Shown here: in pieces, positions 7,370 to 16,072 of the stretch
How positions within the stretch are numbered: the stretch's first letter is position 1
Layout: each line of letters opens with the position of its first letter
Assembly (NCBI GenBank): GCA_902533445.1
Contig: CACALX010000002.1
Coordinates: forward strand, 1-64,000
DNA: 64,000 nucleotides
Reading direction: 5' to 3'
DNA from: an uncultured Pelagibacteraceae bacterium
GTDB lineage: Bacteria; Pseudomonadota; Alphaproteobacteria; Pelagibacterales; Pelagibacteraceae
Notes under the pieces: model-generated
Told to the model about the DNA's origin: nothing
What the model saw: only the letters and a program-made list of their open reading frames with translations
Databases searched by the model: none
Translations under genes and position numbers: made by a program

Positions 7370-8658
7370 AAAATATAGTGAATGTTGCAGTAGTTGGACT
7401 TGGTCAAGTAGGTAATTATTTATTTAATGAACTAATTGTTAAAAAAAAAGATATTGAACTTAAAACAGGCAAAAGAGTCAATGTAGTAGCTATTTCTGCT
7501 AAAAATATAAATAAAAAAAGAAAATATAAAATTAATAGAAAAATTTTTTATAAAAACCCTTTTGAAATTTTTAAAAAAGAAAAAGTTGATATATTATTTG
7601 AAGTAATTGGACAATCTGATGGGGTTTCTAAAAAATTAGTTGAAACTGCTTTAAAAAATAAAATTCATGTAATTACTCCAAATAAAGCTTTAATTTCAAA
7701 ACATGGAAACAATTTAGCAAAACTAGCTGAAAAAAATAACGTCAATTTAGAATTCGAAGCATCTGTTGCTGGTGGGATACCGATATTGAGATCTATTAAA
7801 GAAGGTTTAGCTACCAATAAATTATCTAAAGTTTATGGAATTTTAAATGGTACTTCAAATTATATATTATCAGAGATGGAAAATTCTGAGCAAAATTTTG
7901 CAGATGTTTTGAAAAAAGCTCAAATACTTGGATATGCTGAACCTGGAAATCCTAAATTAGATTTAAATGGTTTTGATGCATTTGCAAAAGTGAGAATTTT
8001 GTCTGCTTTGGCTTTTCATAGTAAAATATCAAATAAAAAATGTTTAATGGAAGGAATAGAAAAGATTGATTTAAAAGATATTAAAATTGCAAATCAATTA
8101 GATTTAAGAATTAAATTGTTGGGTATCTCTGAACTTAAAAATAATCAACTATTTGAAACTGTACATCCATGTCTTGTAAGTAAAAAATCATATATTGGTA
8201 ATGTAAATGGAGTGATGAATGCTGTGATCCTTAATGGCAAACCAGTAGGGGAAAGTGTATTGCAAGGGGAGGGTGCTGGACCAGGTCCTACTTCATCATC
8301 TTTATTATCAGACTTATTATCTATTTTAAGAGGAAATATCAAAAACCCATTTGGTGTAAGTGTAAATAATCTAAAAACATTGAAAACTTATAACGTAAAT
8401 AATTATGTTAATTCTCTATATTTAAGATTTGAAGTTAAAGACAAACCTGGTGTTTTGTCTCAAATAACCAATCGTTTAGCTAAATATAAAATTTCTGTAA
8501 AAAGATTAATTCAAACTCCAGATAAAAAAAATAATAAAGCTACAATTGTAATAGTTACACACAAAACTACAGAATTAAATTGTAAAACCTGTTTATCTAT
8601 ATTTAACAAAAATAAGAATATCATAAAATCACCTACATTAATTAGATTGCTTGATTAA
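7366..8658 (+). CDS. hom: Homoserine dehydrogenase
   Basis: This NAD(P)-dependent enzyme reduces aspartate semialdehyde to homoserine, the precursor of threonine and of methionine through MetY. The 430-residue protein has the Rossmann motif VGLGQVG at residues 10-16 and a TPNKALIS segment. The catalytic-domain signature GYAEPGNPKLDLNGFDA follows. A C-terminal ACT domain (about 345-430, starting LRFEVKDKPGVLSQI) suggests feedback by an amino acid, as in the monofunctional bacterial enzymes. Confidence 0.96.
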   Translation: MKNIVNVAVVGLGQVGNYLFNELIVKKKDIELKTGKRVNVVAISAKNINKKRKYKINRKIFYKNPFEIFKKEKVDILFEVIGQSDGVSKKLVETALKNKIHVITPNKALISKHGNNLAKLAEKNNVNLEFEASVAGGIPILRSIKEGLATNKLSKVYGILNGTSNYILSEMENSEQNFADVLKKAQILGYAEPGNPKLDLNGFDAFAKVRILSALAFHSKISNKKCLMEGIEKIDLKDIKIANQLDLRIKLLGISELKNNQLFETVHPCLVSKKSYIGNVNGVMNAVILNGKPVGESVLQGEGAGPGPTSSSLLSDLLSILRGNIKNPFGVSVNNLKTLKTYNVNNYVNSLYLRFEVKDKPGVLSQITNRLAKYKISVKRLIQTPDKKNNKATIVIVTHKTTELNCKTCLSIFNKNKNIIKSPTLIRLLD

Positions 8659-9557
8659 TGGAAATTTATTTCAAGCTTTTTGAAGTTCTATTTCCAGTAT
8701 TTTTTATTATTGCTATTGGCTATTATCTAGGAAAAAAAAACCCAAAGTTAGACACAGATTTTATAACTAACTTTGCTGGGAATATTGGTAGTCCAGCAAT
8801 GGTATTTTATGCAATAACAACTACAGGTATCTCTTTTAATATTTTTGTAGAATATTTTTGGTATTCGTTAATTCTTATAATTGGCTTTAGTTTTATAGGA
8901 ATAATTTTTTTAAAATTTCTTAAAAAAGACATTGTAACAGAACTACCTCCTTTCATTTTACCTAACACAGGTAATATGGGATTACCCTTGTGTTTATTTG
9001 CATATGGAAATCAAGGTTTAGGTATAGCTGCAACAATTTCCTCTTTAGTAATTCTTTTCCATTTTACTTTGGGTGTTTTTTTGGCAAGTAAAAAACTAGA
9101 GCTTAGTTTACTTTTAAAAAGCCCACCTGTTTATGCAATAATCATATCAGTCTTGTTTTTATTTTTTGAAATAGAAGTTCCTGTATTTTTGGTTAATACA
9201 ACCATGATGTTAACTTATGCAGCAATCTTTTTAATATTAATGTCTTTAGGTATAGCATTAACTAGATTTAAGGTTTTTTCATTCAAATCAGCTTTTATTT
9301 CATCAATTGGAAGAGTAATTATTGGTCCTGTAATTGGTTTTATATTAATCAAATATTTTAATTTATCTGGATTTGCTGCAGGTGTATTGTTAATTCAATG
9401 TTCAATGCCAAGTGCTGTTTTAACTTACTTGGTTGGCTCAATGTATTCTTCTAAAGAGGTTGTTGATAGCATAGCAAGTATGATTGTCGTATCAACTATA
9501 ATGTCATTTATAACAGTTCCTATAACAATATTCTTTGCTTTAAAATACTTCTATTAA
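8658..9557 (+). CDS. AEC-family transporter (auxin efflux carrier fold)
   Basis: The 299-residue membrane protein has about ten hydrophobic segments. It carries the family hallmarks LPNTGNMGLPL near residue 103 and the mirrored C-terminal segment with QCSMPSAVLTYLV. Bacterial members export or import organic acids such as malonate, but the substrate cannot be read from the sequence. The start overlaps the last base of hom. Confidence 0.88.
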   Translation: MEIYFKLFEVLFPVFFIIAIGYYLGKKNPKLDTDFITNFAGNIGSPAMVFYAITTTGISFNIFVEYFWYSLILIIGFSFIGIIFLKFLKKDIVTELPPFILPNTGNMGLPLCLFAYGNQGLGIAATISSLVILFHFTLGVFLASKKLELSLLLKSPPVYAIIISVLFLFFEIEVPVFLVNTTMMLTYAAIFLILMSLGIALTRFKVFSFKSAFISSIGRVIIGPVIGFILIKYFNLSGFAAGVLLIQCSMPSAVLTYLVGSMYSSKEVVDSIASMIVVSTIMSFITVPITIFFALKYFY

Positions 9558-9573
9558 GATATATCTTTTAGTT

Positions 9574-10425
9574 GTGAAGGCTATAATTTTAAATGCATCT
9601 GCTTGGATGATTGTCCCTGTAATGGATGCATTTGCTAAATATTTAAGCTCATCAATGGATGTTTTGCAAATAACATGGGCTAGATATTTTTTTACCGTAG
9701 TTTTTACTTTGTCTTTAATGCTTATATTTTATAGACAGTCATTGGTTTGGACAAAAAAACCGGCTCTTCAATTAATAAGAGGTTTGATATTTGTTTTTTC
9801 TACATATCTATTCTTTTATTCGATTTCTGAAATTTCACTCCCTAAAGCTTTAACTTTAGCTTTTGTAGCACCAATTTGTGTCACAGCTTTATCTCCATTT
9901 TTTTTAAATGAGAAAGTAGGGGTAAAAAGATGGACCGCTGTATCTTTAGGATTTGTAGGCACTTTGATTGTTATTAGACCAGGCTTTATTGAGCTAAATT
10001 TAGCTACTTTAGCTGCTTTAGGTAATGGAATTTGTTATGGATTTTACCTTATTATAACTAGAAAACTTAGCACTTCAGATAACCCTCTTTTAACGCTTTT
10101 GCTTTCAGGTTTAATAGGTACAGTAATTATTAGCTTATTTATGCCTTCTGTTTGGGTAAATCCTACTACAAATCAGTGGATTTTAATGGCTTTAATCGGT
10201 CTTATAGCCTCTGTGGCTCACCTTTTCTTAATTTTATCACTCAAATATGCTGATGCCTCCAAATTAGCTCCTTTGGGCTATACGGAAATCATAACCAATA
10301 TTTTAATTAGCTATTATTTCTTTCATGAATTACCTGATAGTTGGACTTACTTAGGTCTTTTTATAATTGTCTTAAGTGGTCTCTATATAACCAGAAGAGA
10401 GTACATTTTAAAAAGAAGTAATTAA
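9574..10425 (+). CDS. EamA/DMT-family permease
   Basis: The 283-residue protein has ten predicted membrane helices as two EamA repeats, with the first-repeat signature ITWARYFF and the second containing GYTEIITNILISYYFF. This drug/metabolite transporter superfamily exports small metabolites, and the substrate is unknown. The frame starts at GTG 9574. It is the last gene of the argC-hom run before a long non-coding stretch. Confidence 0.88.
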   Translation: MKAIILNASAWMIVPVMDAFAKYLSSSMDVLQITWARYFFTVVFTLSLMLIFYRQSLVWTKKPALQLIRGLIFVFSTYLFFYSISEISLPKALTLAFVAPICVTALSPFFLNEKVGVKRWTAVSLGFVGTLIVIRPGFIELNLATLAALGNGICYGFYLIITRKLSTSDNPLLTLLLSGLIGTVIISLFMPSVWVNPTTNQWILMALIGLIASVAHLFLILSLKYADASKLAPLGYTEIITNILISYYFFHELPDSWTYLGLFIIVLSGLYITRREYILKRSN

Positions 10426-10968
10426 TAGTAATTATTTTTATACTAAATATTAATGTTTTACATTATTATATGTGATTAAATTATTGTAATTATTGAATAA
10501 ATTATTTATGTATAAATATAATAAAAAGGCATTAATACTAGGTGAAGTAGAATAATATTTGTCTTTTCTAATTATATTTATTAATTTTAATAGCTTTTTT
10601 TGGATCACATTAATATATAAAAACATTAAATTTAATTAATAGCGTTTATAAATAATATAAATTGCTAGAAGTGTTTAATTTCAACATTTTATTAACAATA
10701 AAATTCTAAAGTATCTATTTTCATCAAAAATTTTAGGCAGGTGGCTTAAAAAACCTGTGAAATACAGCAAATTTAAGACATTAAAAAAGGGTTGATATCA
10801 TTGAAAAATAGAGCAATGCAGTAATAGAATATGGTCTTTAATCGCCCATAGAGGGTATTAATTTAACAATATTTCGATATATAGTACAACTAAAGGGTGA
10901 ATAGCGCTATTTGCTTGATTATTTGTGAAAATTGCCTAAAAACCATTATTTTCAACACTTTTTTAACC
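10426..10968 (+). other. 543-bp non-coding region at the edge of the accessory block
   Basis: No open frame with coding character was found on either strand. Visible structure is limited to a 12-bp perfect palindrome, AATAGCGCTATT, at 10900-10911 and a short CAGGT/ACCTG inverted repeat at about 10739-10758. The central 300 bases are extremely AT-rich. It is far larger than any other gap in the window and marks the boundary between core genes and the block with the recombinase and glycosyltransferases. I see no tRNA or known ncRNA in it. Confidence 0.6.
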
Positions 10969-11244
10969 TTAAATGTCTACTTTTTCAGATCTAAGTAAAC
11001 GCAGTTTAGTCTTAATTCCGCCTTTTCCTGAGTATCCTCCGAGTGATCCATCAGTCCTAATTACCCTATGACAAGGTATTTTCTGAGGATATGGGTTTTT
11101 CCCAACTGCATTTGCTACTGCTCTATGAGCTTTTGGCTTTCCAATAGCTTTTGCCACCTGGAGGTAAGTTCTGACTTCTCCTTTAGGTATTTTTTTCAAG
11201 TAATTCCAAACTTTTATCTGAAATTTAGTTCCTTTTAAGTTCAT
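10969..11244 (-). CDS. O6-alkylguanine-DNA alkyltransferase domain protein (Ogt/MGMT fold, one domain)
   Basis: The protein repairs O6-alkylguanine by transferring the alkyl group to its own cysteine. The start at 11244 gives 91 residues, beginning MNLKGTKFQIKVWNYL. It contains the DNA-binding helix RTYLQVAKAIGKPKAHRAVANAVGKN in part and the active-site PCHRVI. The first ATG at 11301 would add 19 residues that merely overlap the decayed acetyltransferase in another frame. The N-terminal domain of Ogt and Ada is absent. Because the cysteine is present it is not an ATL protein, where Trp replaces it. Confidence 0.87.
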   Translation of the reverse strand: MNLKGTKFQIKVWNYLKKIPKGEVRTYLQVAKAIGKPKAHRAVANAVGKNPYPQKIPCHRVIRTDGSLGGYSGKGGIKTKLRLLRSEKVDI

Positions 11245-11534
11245 ATAATTTAAATTCTTTATTTTTGGCAATTTTATCATATAATTTTTTTGCTGTCTCA
11301 TTGGAAGAGTGGGTTATCCAACGAATTATATCCCAATTATTTTCTTTAGAGATAGTCTCTAAGTATTTATAAGTTTTTGATATATTTTCTGGCCTCTAAA
11401 ATGTTCATCTACAAACAAATCATCTAAAAATTCAATATATTGACCTTTAATTGGTCTTGGCATTATTCTGTAATGTGCAATTCCAACAATTTTATCTAAT
11501 TTTCCTTATCTTTTCTTCTAATTTTTCTAATCAT
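11225..11534 (-). pseudogene. Decayed GNAT-family acetyltransferase
   Basis: On the minus strand an ATG at 11534 opens MIRKIRRKDKEN then TAG. In another frame follows GKLDKIVGIAHYRIMPRPIKG and IEFLDDLFVDEHFRG, the acetyl-CoA-binding core of GNAT enzymes. After a further frameshift near 11394 come NISKTYKYLETISKENNWD and a C-terminus with ETAKKLYDKIAKNKEF ending at TAA 11225-11227. About 45 codons seem to be missing between the first two pieces. The gene therefore carries an internal deletion plus at least one indel and should be non-functional. Its last 20 bases overlap the alkyltransferase start. Confidence 0.85.
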
Positions 11535-11577
11535 TTACATTAATAATATTAGATAAATTATTGTAATTGTTATTTTT

Positions 11578-12054
11578 TTAAATTGTAAACCATCTAAAAC
11601 CTTGATACATTGCTATCCCATAAATAGAATGCCTAATAAGAAAAATAAAAGATATTTCTATTGGTTTATCAGTATTTTTAGCAAAAATACCTTGTCCTGT
11701 AAAAGGCAAAAACACTAATAATGGAGCTAAAGTTGTTATTGCTCCAAAAATAAGCCCTGAAAAATAAGACATTTTAATTCCAACAAGAATAAAGATTATA
11801 TAGTAAATAACTGCCCAAGATATTGATACAAAGTAATGAAAAACCCATCCAAGCAATACTTCATATTTAAATTCAGGTTTTTCAATAATTGTTGGGTTAA
11901 AAAAAGTACCGTTATTTATCATATAATAGGTCCATCTACCTACAATGCCCCAGGAAGGTTCTGGAATACCTATTTTTTTTAATAAATAACCCAAAATATC
12001 TAAAATGATGCAAGAAAATATGCCTGCAACCAAAATGCTTAAAATATCAATCAA
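11578..12054 (-). CDS. DUF2938-type membrane protein
   Basis: The 158-residue protein has about four hydrophobic segments. It resembles the DUF2938 family, including the start DILSILVAGIFSCIILDI and the GIVGRWTYYM segment near residue 37. Its function is unknown. It is preceded after 7 bases by a 56-residue membrane protein on the same strand, and the two probably form a small operon. The downstream neighbour is the decayed acetyltransferase. Confidence 0.72.
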   Translation of the reverse strand: MIDILSILVAGIFSCIILDILGYLLKKIGIPEPSWGIVGRWTYYMINNGTFFNPTIIEKPEFKYEVLLGWVFHYFVSISWAVIYYIIFILVGIKMSYFSGLIFGAITTLAPLLVFLPFTGQGIFAKNTDKPIEISFIFLIRHSIYGIAMYQGFRWFTI

Positions 12055-12061
12055 TATTAAA

Positions 12062-12232
12062 TCAATAAAAATTTAAAATAATAAAGCAAACTATAAAGAA
12101 AACTGCTAAAATTGACAAATAAATCGTTTCTAGTGTTTTTCCAGTTTTTTTATAATGAATAAAGCTTAATATTATGAAACCGATTGAAGTTATTAAAAAA
12201 TATATTGGTTCAATTACTCCATCTATACCCAT
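12062..12232 (-). CDS. Small two-helix membrane protein
   Basis: A 56-residue frame starts at ATG 12232 with MGIDGVIEPIYFLITSIGFI and ends at TGA 12062-12064. It has two hydrophobic helices (about residues 9-25 and 38-55) joined by a basic turn HYKKTGKTLE. The gene lies 7 bases before the DUF2938 gene on the same strand. I do not recognise a family. Frame continuity and membrane character support a real gene. Confidence 0.62.
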   Translation of the reverse strand: MGIDGVIEPIYFLITSIGFIILSFIHYKKTGKTLETIYLSILAVFFIVCFIILNFY

Positions 12233-12305
12233 ATTTAATGCTTATTACATGCTTATTGAGATCACAATGTCATTAATTGTCCTTTGAAATAATAAATTAT
12301 TTCAT

Positions 12306-12334
12306 TTGACATATTAAAACTCTTGATATATTAC
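12306..12334 (+). promoter_or_regulatory. Putative promoter of the recombinase gene
   Basis: A perfect -35 box TTGACA (12306-12311) is followed after 17 bases by TATTAC (12329-12334). The expected transcript start is near 12341, giving a leader of about 27 bases to the ATG at 12368. This is one of the better sigma-70-like matches in the window. Confidence 0.5.
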
Positions 12335-12337
12335 TAA

Positions 12338-12356
12338 TGATAATTAATTGTTATCA
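12338..12356 (+). promoter_or_regulatory. Dyad over the recombinase transcription start (candidate operator)
   Basis: TGATAA and TTATCA form 6-bp inverted arms around TTAATTG. The dyad covers the expected start of transcription, a position suited to a repressor site. No regulator gene lies next to it, and AT-rich DNA yields such dyads by chance, so this is tentative. Confidence 0.3.
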
Positions 12357-12367
12357 ATAGTAATAAT

Positions 12368-13321
12368 ATGAATGATTTAACAACTGACTTAAAATCACTA
12401 CATGAAGCAACCTTAAATAATCTCAAAAGCTCCAAAGCCACGAACACTTTAAGAGCTTATAAATCAGATTTTAAGGATTTTGGAACTTTTTGTGCTAAGC
12501 ACGGTTTAAATTCTTTGCCATCAGAACCAAAAATAGTTTCTTTGTACCTAACTCATCTTTCAAAAAATTCTAAAATAAGCACTTTAAGAAGAAGGTTAGT
12601 TTCAATTAGTATGGTTCACAAGCTCAAAGGACATTATCTAGACACAAAACACCCAATCATAATAGAAAATTTAATGGGCATTAGAAGAGTTAAAGGCAGC
12701 ATTCAAAAAGGTAAAAAACCTATATTAATCAATCAATTAAAAAAAATAATTAATGTAATTAATGAAAAAAAAACTGATGATATAAAAAAGTTTAGAGATA
12801 AATCTATTATTTTGGTTGGCTTTGCAGGAGGCTTTAGACGAACAGAGCTCATTTCAATTGACCAGGAAGATTTAGAATTTGTACCAGAAGGACTTAAAAT
12901 TAGTATCAGAAGATCAAAAACTGATCAGTTTGGCGAAGGTACGATTAAAGGTCTACCCTACTTCGCTAACGAAAACTATTGTCCAGTAGTCAACCTTAAA
13001 AGATGGTTAGATATTTCGAAAATTAGCTCTGGGCCCGTTTTTAGAAGGTTTTCAAAAGGTTTGTCATTAACAGATAAAAGATTAACAGACCAGTCGGTAG
13101 CTTTATTAATAAAAGAATACTTAAAAATGGCAGGCATTGAAAATACTAATTATGCAGGTCACAGTCTTAGATCTGGCTTTGCAACAGTTGCAGCCGAATA
13201 TGGAGCAGACGAAAGAAGTATTATGGCTATGACAGGCCACAAGACAACACAGATGGTTAGGAGGTATATTCAAGAGGCGAATATATTCAAAAATAATGCT
13301 TTAAACAAAATTAAAATCTAA
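12368..13321 (+). CDS. Tyrosine recombinase / phage-type integrase
   Basis: A site-specific recombinase of 317 residues. The N-terminal SAM-like core-binding domain spans about residues 8-105 and the catalytic domain about 115-310. The active-site set is complete: Arg157 (GFRRTEL), Lys184, His265 and Arg268 (HSLRSGF), His291 (TGHKTTQ) and nucleophile Tyr300. It is closer to stand-alone integrases of genomic islands than to XerC/XerD. No tRNA gene lies nearby, and a glycosyltransferase gene starts 3 bases after its stop codon. Confidence 0.92.
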   Translation: MNDLTTDLKSLHEATLNNLKSSKATNTLRAYKSDFKDFGTFCAKHGLNSLPSEPKIVSLYLTHLSKNSKISTLRRRLVSISMVHKLKGHYLDTKHPIIIENLMGIRRVKGSIQKGKKPILINQLKKIINVINEKKTDDIKKFRDKSIILVGFAGGFRRTELISIDQEDLEFVPEGLKISIRRSKTDQFGEGTIKGLPYFANENYCPVVNLKRWLDISKISSGPVFRRFSKGLSLTDKRLTDQSVALLIKEYLKMAGIENTNYAGHSLRSGFATVAAEYGADERSIMAMTGHKTTQMVRRYIQEANIFKNNALNKIKI

Positions 13322-13324
13322 GAA

Positions 13325-14173
13325 ATGAATAAGTATATAACTGTTTTAATCTTAACACACAAAAGCAGGGAATTATTATTAAATTATATTAAAAATATTT
13401 ATAAAAAATTCAAAATAATAGTAATCGATAATTCTAATGATGTGGATTTAGAAAAATATCTAAAAAAAAATTATCCAGAAATAACTATTAAATTAATTGA
13501 AAATAATGGTTATGGAAATGCAATAAATTTTGGTTCTAAATTAGTTGAAACTAAATATTTTCTTGCCAGCAACCCAGATTTGCAAGGTATTGATGAAAAA
13601 AGTTTATTAAAATTTCTAAGTGTAGCTGACTCATTGAAAGACAAATTTTCAACAATAGGACCTCGATATAAAAATGTAAACCCAAAGTCACTAGTTCAAA
13701 GCGATGAAAGTAAAGAAATTTCTGAAATCAAAGTTATTAGTGGAGCATGTATGTTTTTTAATAAAAAAAATTTTGATGCTATTGGTGGCTTTGATGAAAA
13801 TTTTTTTTTATATTTTGAGGAGAATGATTTTTGTATTAGATCTTTTCCAATCAATAAAAATTATCAGATTAATACAATTATAGTAACACATGATGCAGGA
13901 AATTCTGTTACTGTTAAAAATATTGAAGAAAGAGTATTGCACGATAATTTTCGTACATGGCATTTTATGTGGTCAAAATTCTATTTTTTTAAAAAAAAAT
14001 TTAATTTTTTAATTGCAATTATATATTTTACTCCCATTTTAATTAGATTGTTTTTAAGAATAGCCATTCATACATTATTAAAAGATAAAAAAAGAACTGA
14101 CAAATATAAATCAAGACTTTCTGGACTTGTAAATTCTATGCTTGGAAATAAGTCAAGTTATCGTATTAGTTAA
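13325..14173 (+). CDS. Glycosyltransferase family 2 (rhamnosyltransferase-like)
   Basis: This likely adds a sugar to a surface glycan. The 282-residue protein begins with the GT2 Rossmann-like fold (ITVLILTHKSRELL, then IVIDNSN). It has NNGYGNAIN near residue 61 and ASNPDLQ as the DxD-equivalent region. GGFDENFFLYFEENDFC, the acceptor-side motif of WbbL-type enzymes, lies near residues 155-171. The C-terminus has a hydrophobic stretch (about 225-250) that may bind the membrane. It begins 3 bases after the recombinase stop. Confidence 0.86.
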   Translation: MNKYITVLILTHKSRELLLNYIKNIYKKFKIIVIDNSNDVDLEKYLKKNYPEITIKLIENNGYGNAINFGSKLVETKYFLASNPDLQGIDEKSLLKFLSVADSLKDKFSTIGPRYKNVNPKSLVQSDESKEISEIKVISGACMFFNKKNFDAIGGFDENFFLYFEENDFCIRSFPINKNYQINTIIVTHDAGNSVTVKNIEERVLHDNFRTWHFMWSKFYFFKKKFNFLIAIIYFTPILIRLFLRIAIHTLLKDKKRTDKYKSRLSGLVNSMLGNKSSYRIS

Positions 14174-14180
14174 TAAAAAA

Positions 14181-15179
14181 TTAATTTTTCCAATAATCAT
14201 ACAAACCTTTACTTAATTCATATTTAGGCCAAATAAATCTATCTCTGTTTGGCTGATTTTTCGCCCACTTCCACATTTTAGTTAATCCCTCATCAAGATC
14301 AACTTTGTGTTTGAAATCTAACATCTCAACAGATTTCTCCCATGTTGACCATGCATACTTTGTTTCATGTCTTTGCTCAAGGTATACAGGTTTAATATTT
14401 AAACCTGTAACATTCACTAAAATATCGCAAGCTTCTTTAATTGTGTATTCCTTAATTCCACCTAGATTAATAATCTCCCCAATACATTTAGAATTTTGAG
14501 AAGCATTCCATAATGGTATCATCGCATCATCAACATAACTAAATGCTCTTACCTGCAACCCATCTCCAAATATTGTTGGGTTAGTTCCATTAAGTATTTG
14601 ATACATCCAAATACCAAGAACGTTACGATATTTATCCCAAATATTTTGATTTATTCCATAAAAATTGTGAGGCCTTATGATTGTATAATTTAAACCATGT
14701 TGCTTAAACGCTATCTCAAGGTCCATTTCTACAGCATATTTAGCTACACCGTAAGGATCTGTAGGAGCTTGTTTTAAATTTTCATTAAAAGGTGGTTTAT
14801 ACTTATCACCATAAACAGCCATTGAACTTGCAAAGATAAATCTTTCTACTGAATATTCTATGCTACAGGTAATTAAATTAGAAGAAGTAATTAAATTATT
14901 TTCATAATTATATTTTCTTATAAAAGGACTCAATCCTTCTGCGGCGTATGCAGCAAAATGATAAACAATACTAATATTTTCCTTTTTAAAAACTCCCTCT
15001 AATGCATCTAAATCTTTTAAATTAAATTTGTAAAATTTTACTTTTTTATTTATATTTTCACTATAACCACCACTTAAATCATCAATACCAACTACATCAT
15101 AATTAGTATTGTCTATTATCCAATCTGCTAATCTTGATCCTAAAAGACCCGCAACACCAGTTATTAATATTTTTCCCAT
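14181..15179 (-). CDS. NAD-dependent sugar-nucleotide epimerase/dehydratase
   Basis: A short-chain dehydrogenase-like enzyme acting on a nucleotide sugar, similar to UDP-glucose 4-epimerases. With the start at 15179 (MGKILITG) it has 332 residues, because the glycine motif GVAGLLGS must lie near the N-terminus; the ATG at 15194 adds five residues. The catalytic pattern is Ser-Ser (FASSMAVYG) and YGVAKYAVE (YxxxK). The cofactor-binding DDLSGG follows strand 2. The exact substrate is not determined. It is convergent with the glycosyltransferase at 13325. Confidence 0.87.
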   Translation of the reverse strand: MGKILITGVAGLLGSRLADWIIDNTNYDVVGIDDLSGGYSENINKKVKFYKFNLKDLDALEGVFKKENISIVYHFAAYAAEGLSPFIRKYNYENNLITSSNLITCSIEYSVERFIFASSMAVYGDKYKPPFNENLKQAPTDPYGVAKYAVEMDLEIAFKQHGLNYTIIRPHNFYGINQNIWDKYRNVLGIWMYQILNGTNPTIFGDGLQVRAFSYVDDAMIPLWNASQNSKCIGEIINLGGIKEYTIKEACDILVNVTGLNIKPVYLEQRHETKYAWSTWEKSVEMLDFKHKVDLDEGLTKMWKWAKNQPNRDRFIWPKYELSKGLYDYWKN

Positions 15180-15207
15180 AATAATTTTTATCAATACTTA
15201 TATAAAA

Positions 15208-16065
15208 TTACTTTATAAAAAATTTTACGTAATAATAGTTTAATCTAGTAATAAGATAATTAATTGAATACGCAAAGTTAATTTTAGGTTTATCAAGAGG
15301 CTTTAAATATTTAGTATCCGATCTCATATAGAATTTTTTAAAAAATTTAATAGTAATCCCCCATTTTAATAAAAAAACTTTTGCACCCTTACTTCCATAA
15401 TTTTTTTTTGATATAGTGTTTTTTTTTTTTCTTAATACAGTTGAACCAAAATGATAAACTTTAAAATCATTCAACCCTTTGAATATTCTAATGCCTAAAT
15501 TCCATAATTTCATATTAAAATCAGGATCAGATCCTGTTCCTGGAAAATATTCTTGACTTAAACCACCCACTTTATTCCAAATATCACGGTGTACAACTGA
15601 TGGAGCCCAAGTAGATCCTTGAAAATCATAATAGTTAAAATTTTTATATTCTAATAAAAATTTTTTTTCATCAAATTCATTAGGTGTATTCCCACAATTA
15701 AACGAAATCTGACCTTCATTCATCATAGTGCCTGATAGATAAAAATTATTGTGACCTATTTTTTTTATTTCATTAAGTAATATAAAATCCCATTTTGGGC
15801 AAAAGTAAAAATCATCATGAGCATATAAGTAGTAGTCAAATTTACAAAGTTTAGAAGCCTTATTCATGCCCTCACATATACCAGAATTATATGATGTGTA
15901 AGAATAATCTAATTTGTTTTCTTCAAGAAATTTTGCTGTGCCGTCTTCTCCAATATTTACATGACAAATAATTTGATTGTTAAAATGAGAGTTTTTCTTT
16001 AAACTTTTTATGCAAAATCTTAGATATTCCAGATTATTATAAGTCGGTATTAAAATTGAAAACAT
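15208..16065 (-). CDS. Glycosyltransferase family 2
   Basis: The 285-residue protein opens with FSILIPTYNNLEYLR, the GT2 nucleotide-sugar fold. It has the DxD-type AHDDFYF near residues 83-89 and the acceptor region WNKVGGLSQEYFPGTGSDPDF. It probably works on the same surface polysaccharide as its neighbours. The gene lies 7 bases downstream of the large glycosyltransferase and 28 bases before the epimerase, all on the minus strand. Confidence 0.85.
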   Translation of the reverse strand: MFSILIPTYNNLEYLRFCIKSLKKNSHFNNQIICHVNIGEDGTAKFLEENKLDYSYTSYNSGICEGMNKASKLCKFDYYLYAHDDFYFCPKWDFILLNEIKKIGHNNFYLSGTMMNEGQISFNCGNTPNEFDEKKFLLEYKNFNYYDFQGSTWAPSVVHRDIWNKVGGLSQEYFPGTGSDPDFNMKLWNLGIRIFKGLNDFKVYHFGSTVLRKKKNTISKKNYGSKGAKVFLLKWGITIKFFKKFYMRSDTKYLKPLDKPKINFAYSINYLITRLNYYYVKFFIK

Positions 16066-16072
16066 TAAAAAT

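Noticed and set aside
11245-11301. Longer N-terminus for the alkyltransferase
   Set aside because: These 19 codons are the decayed acetyltransferase tail read in another frame; family similarity begins at the ATG at 11244.
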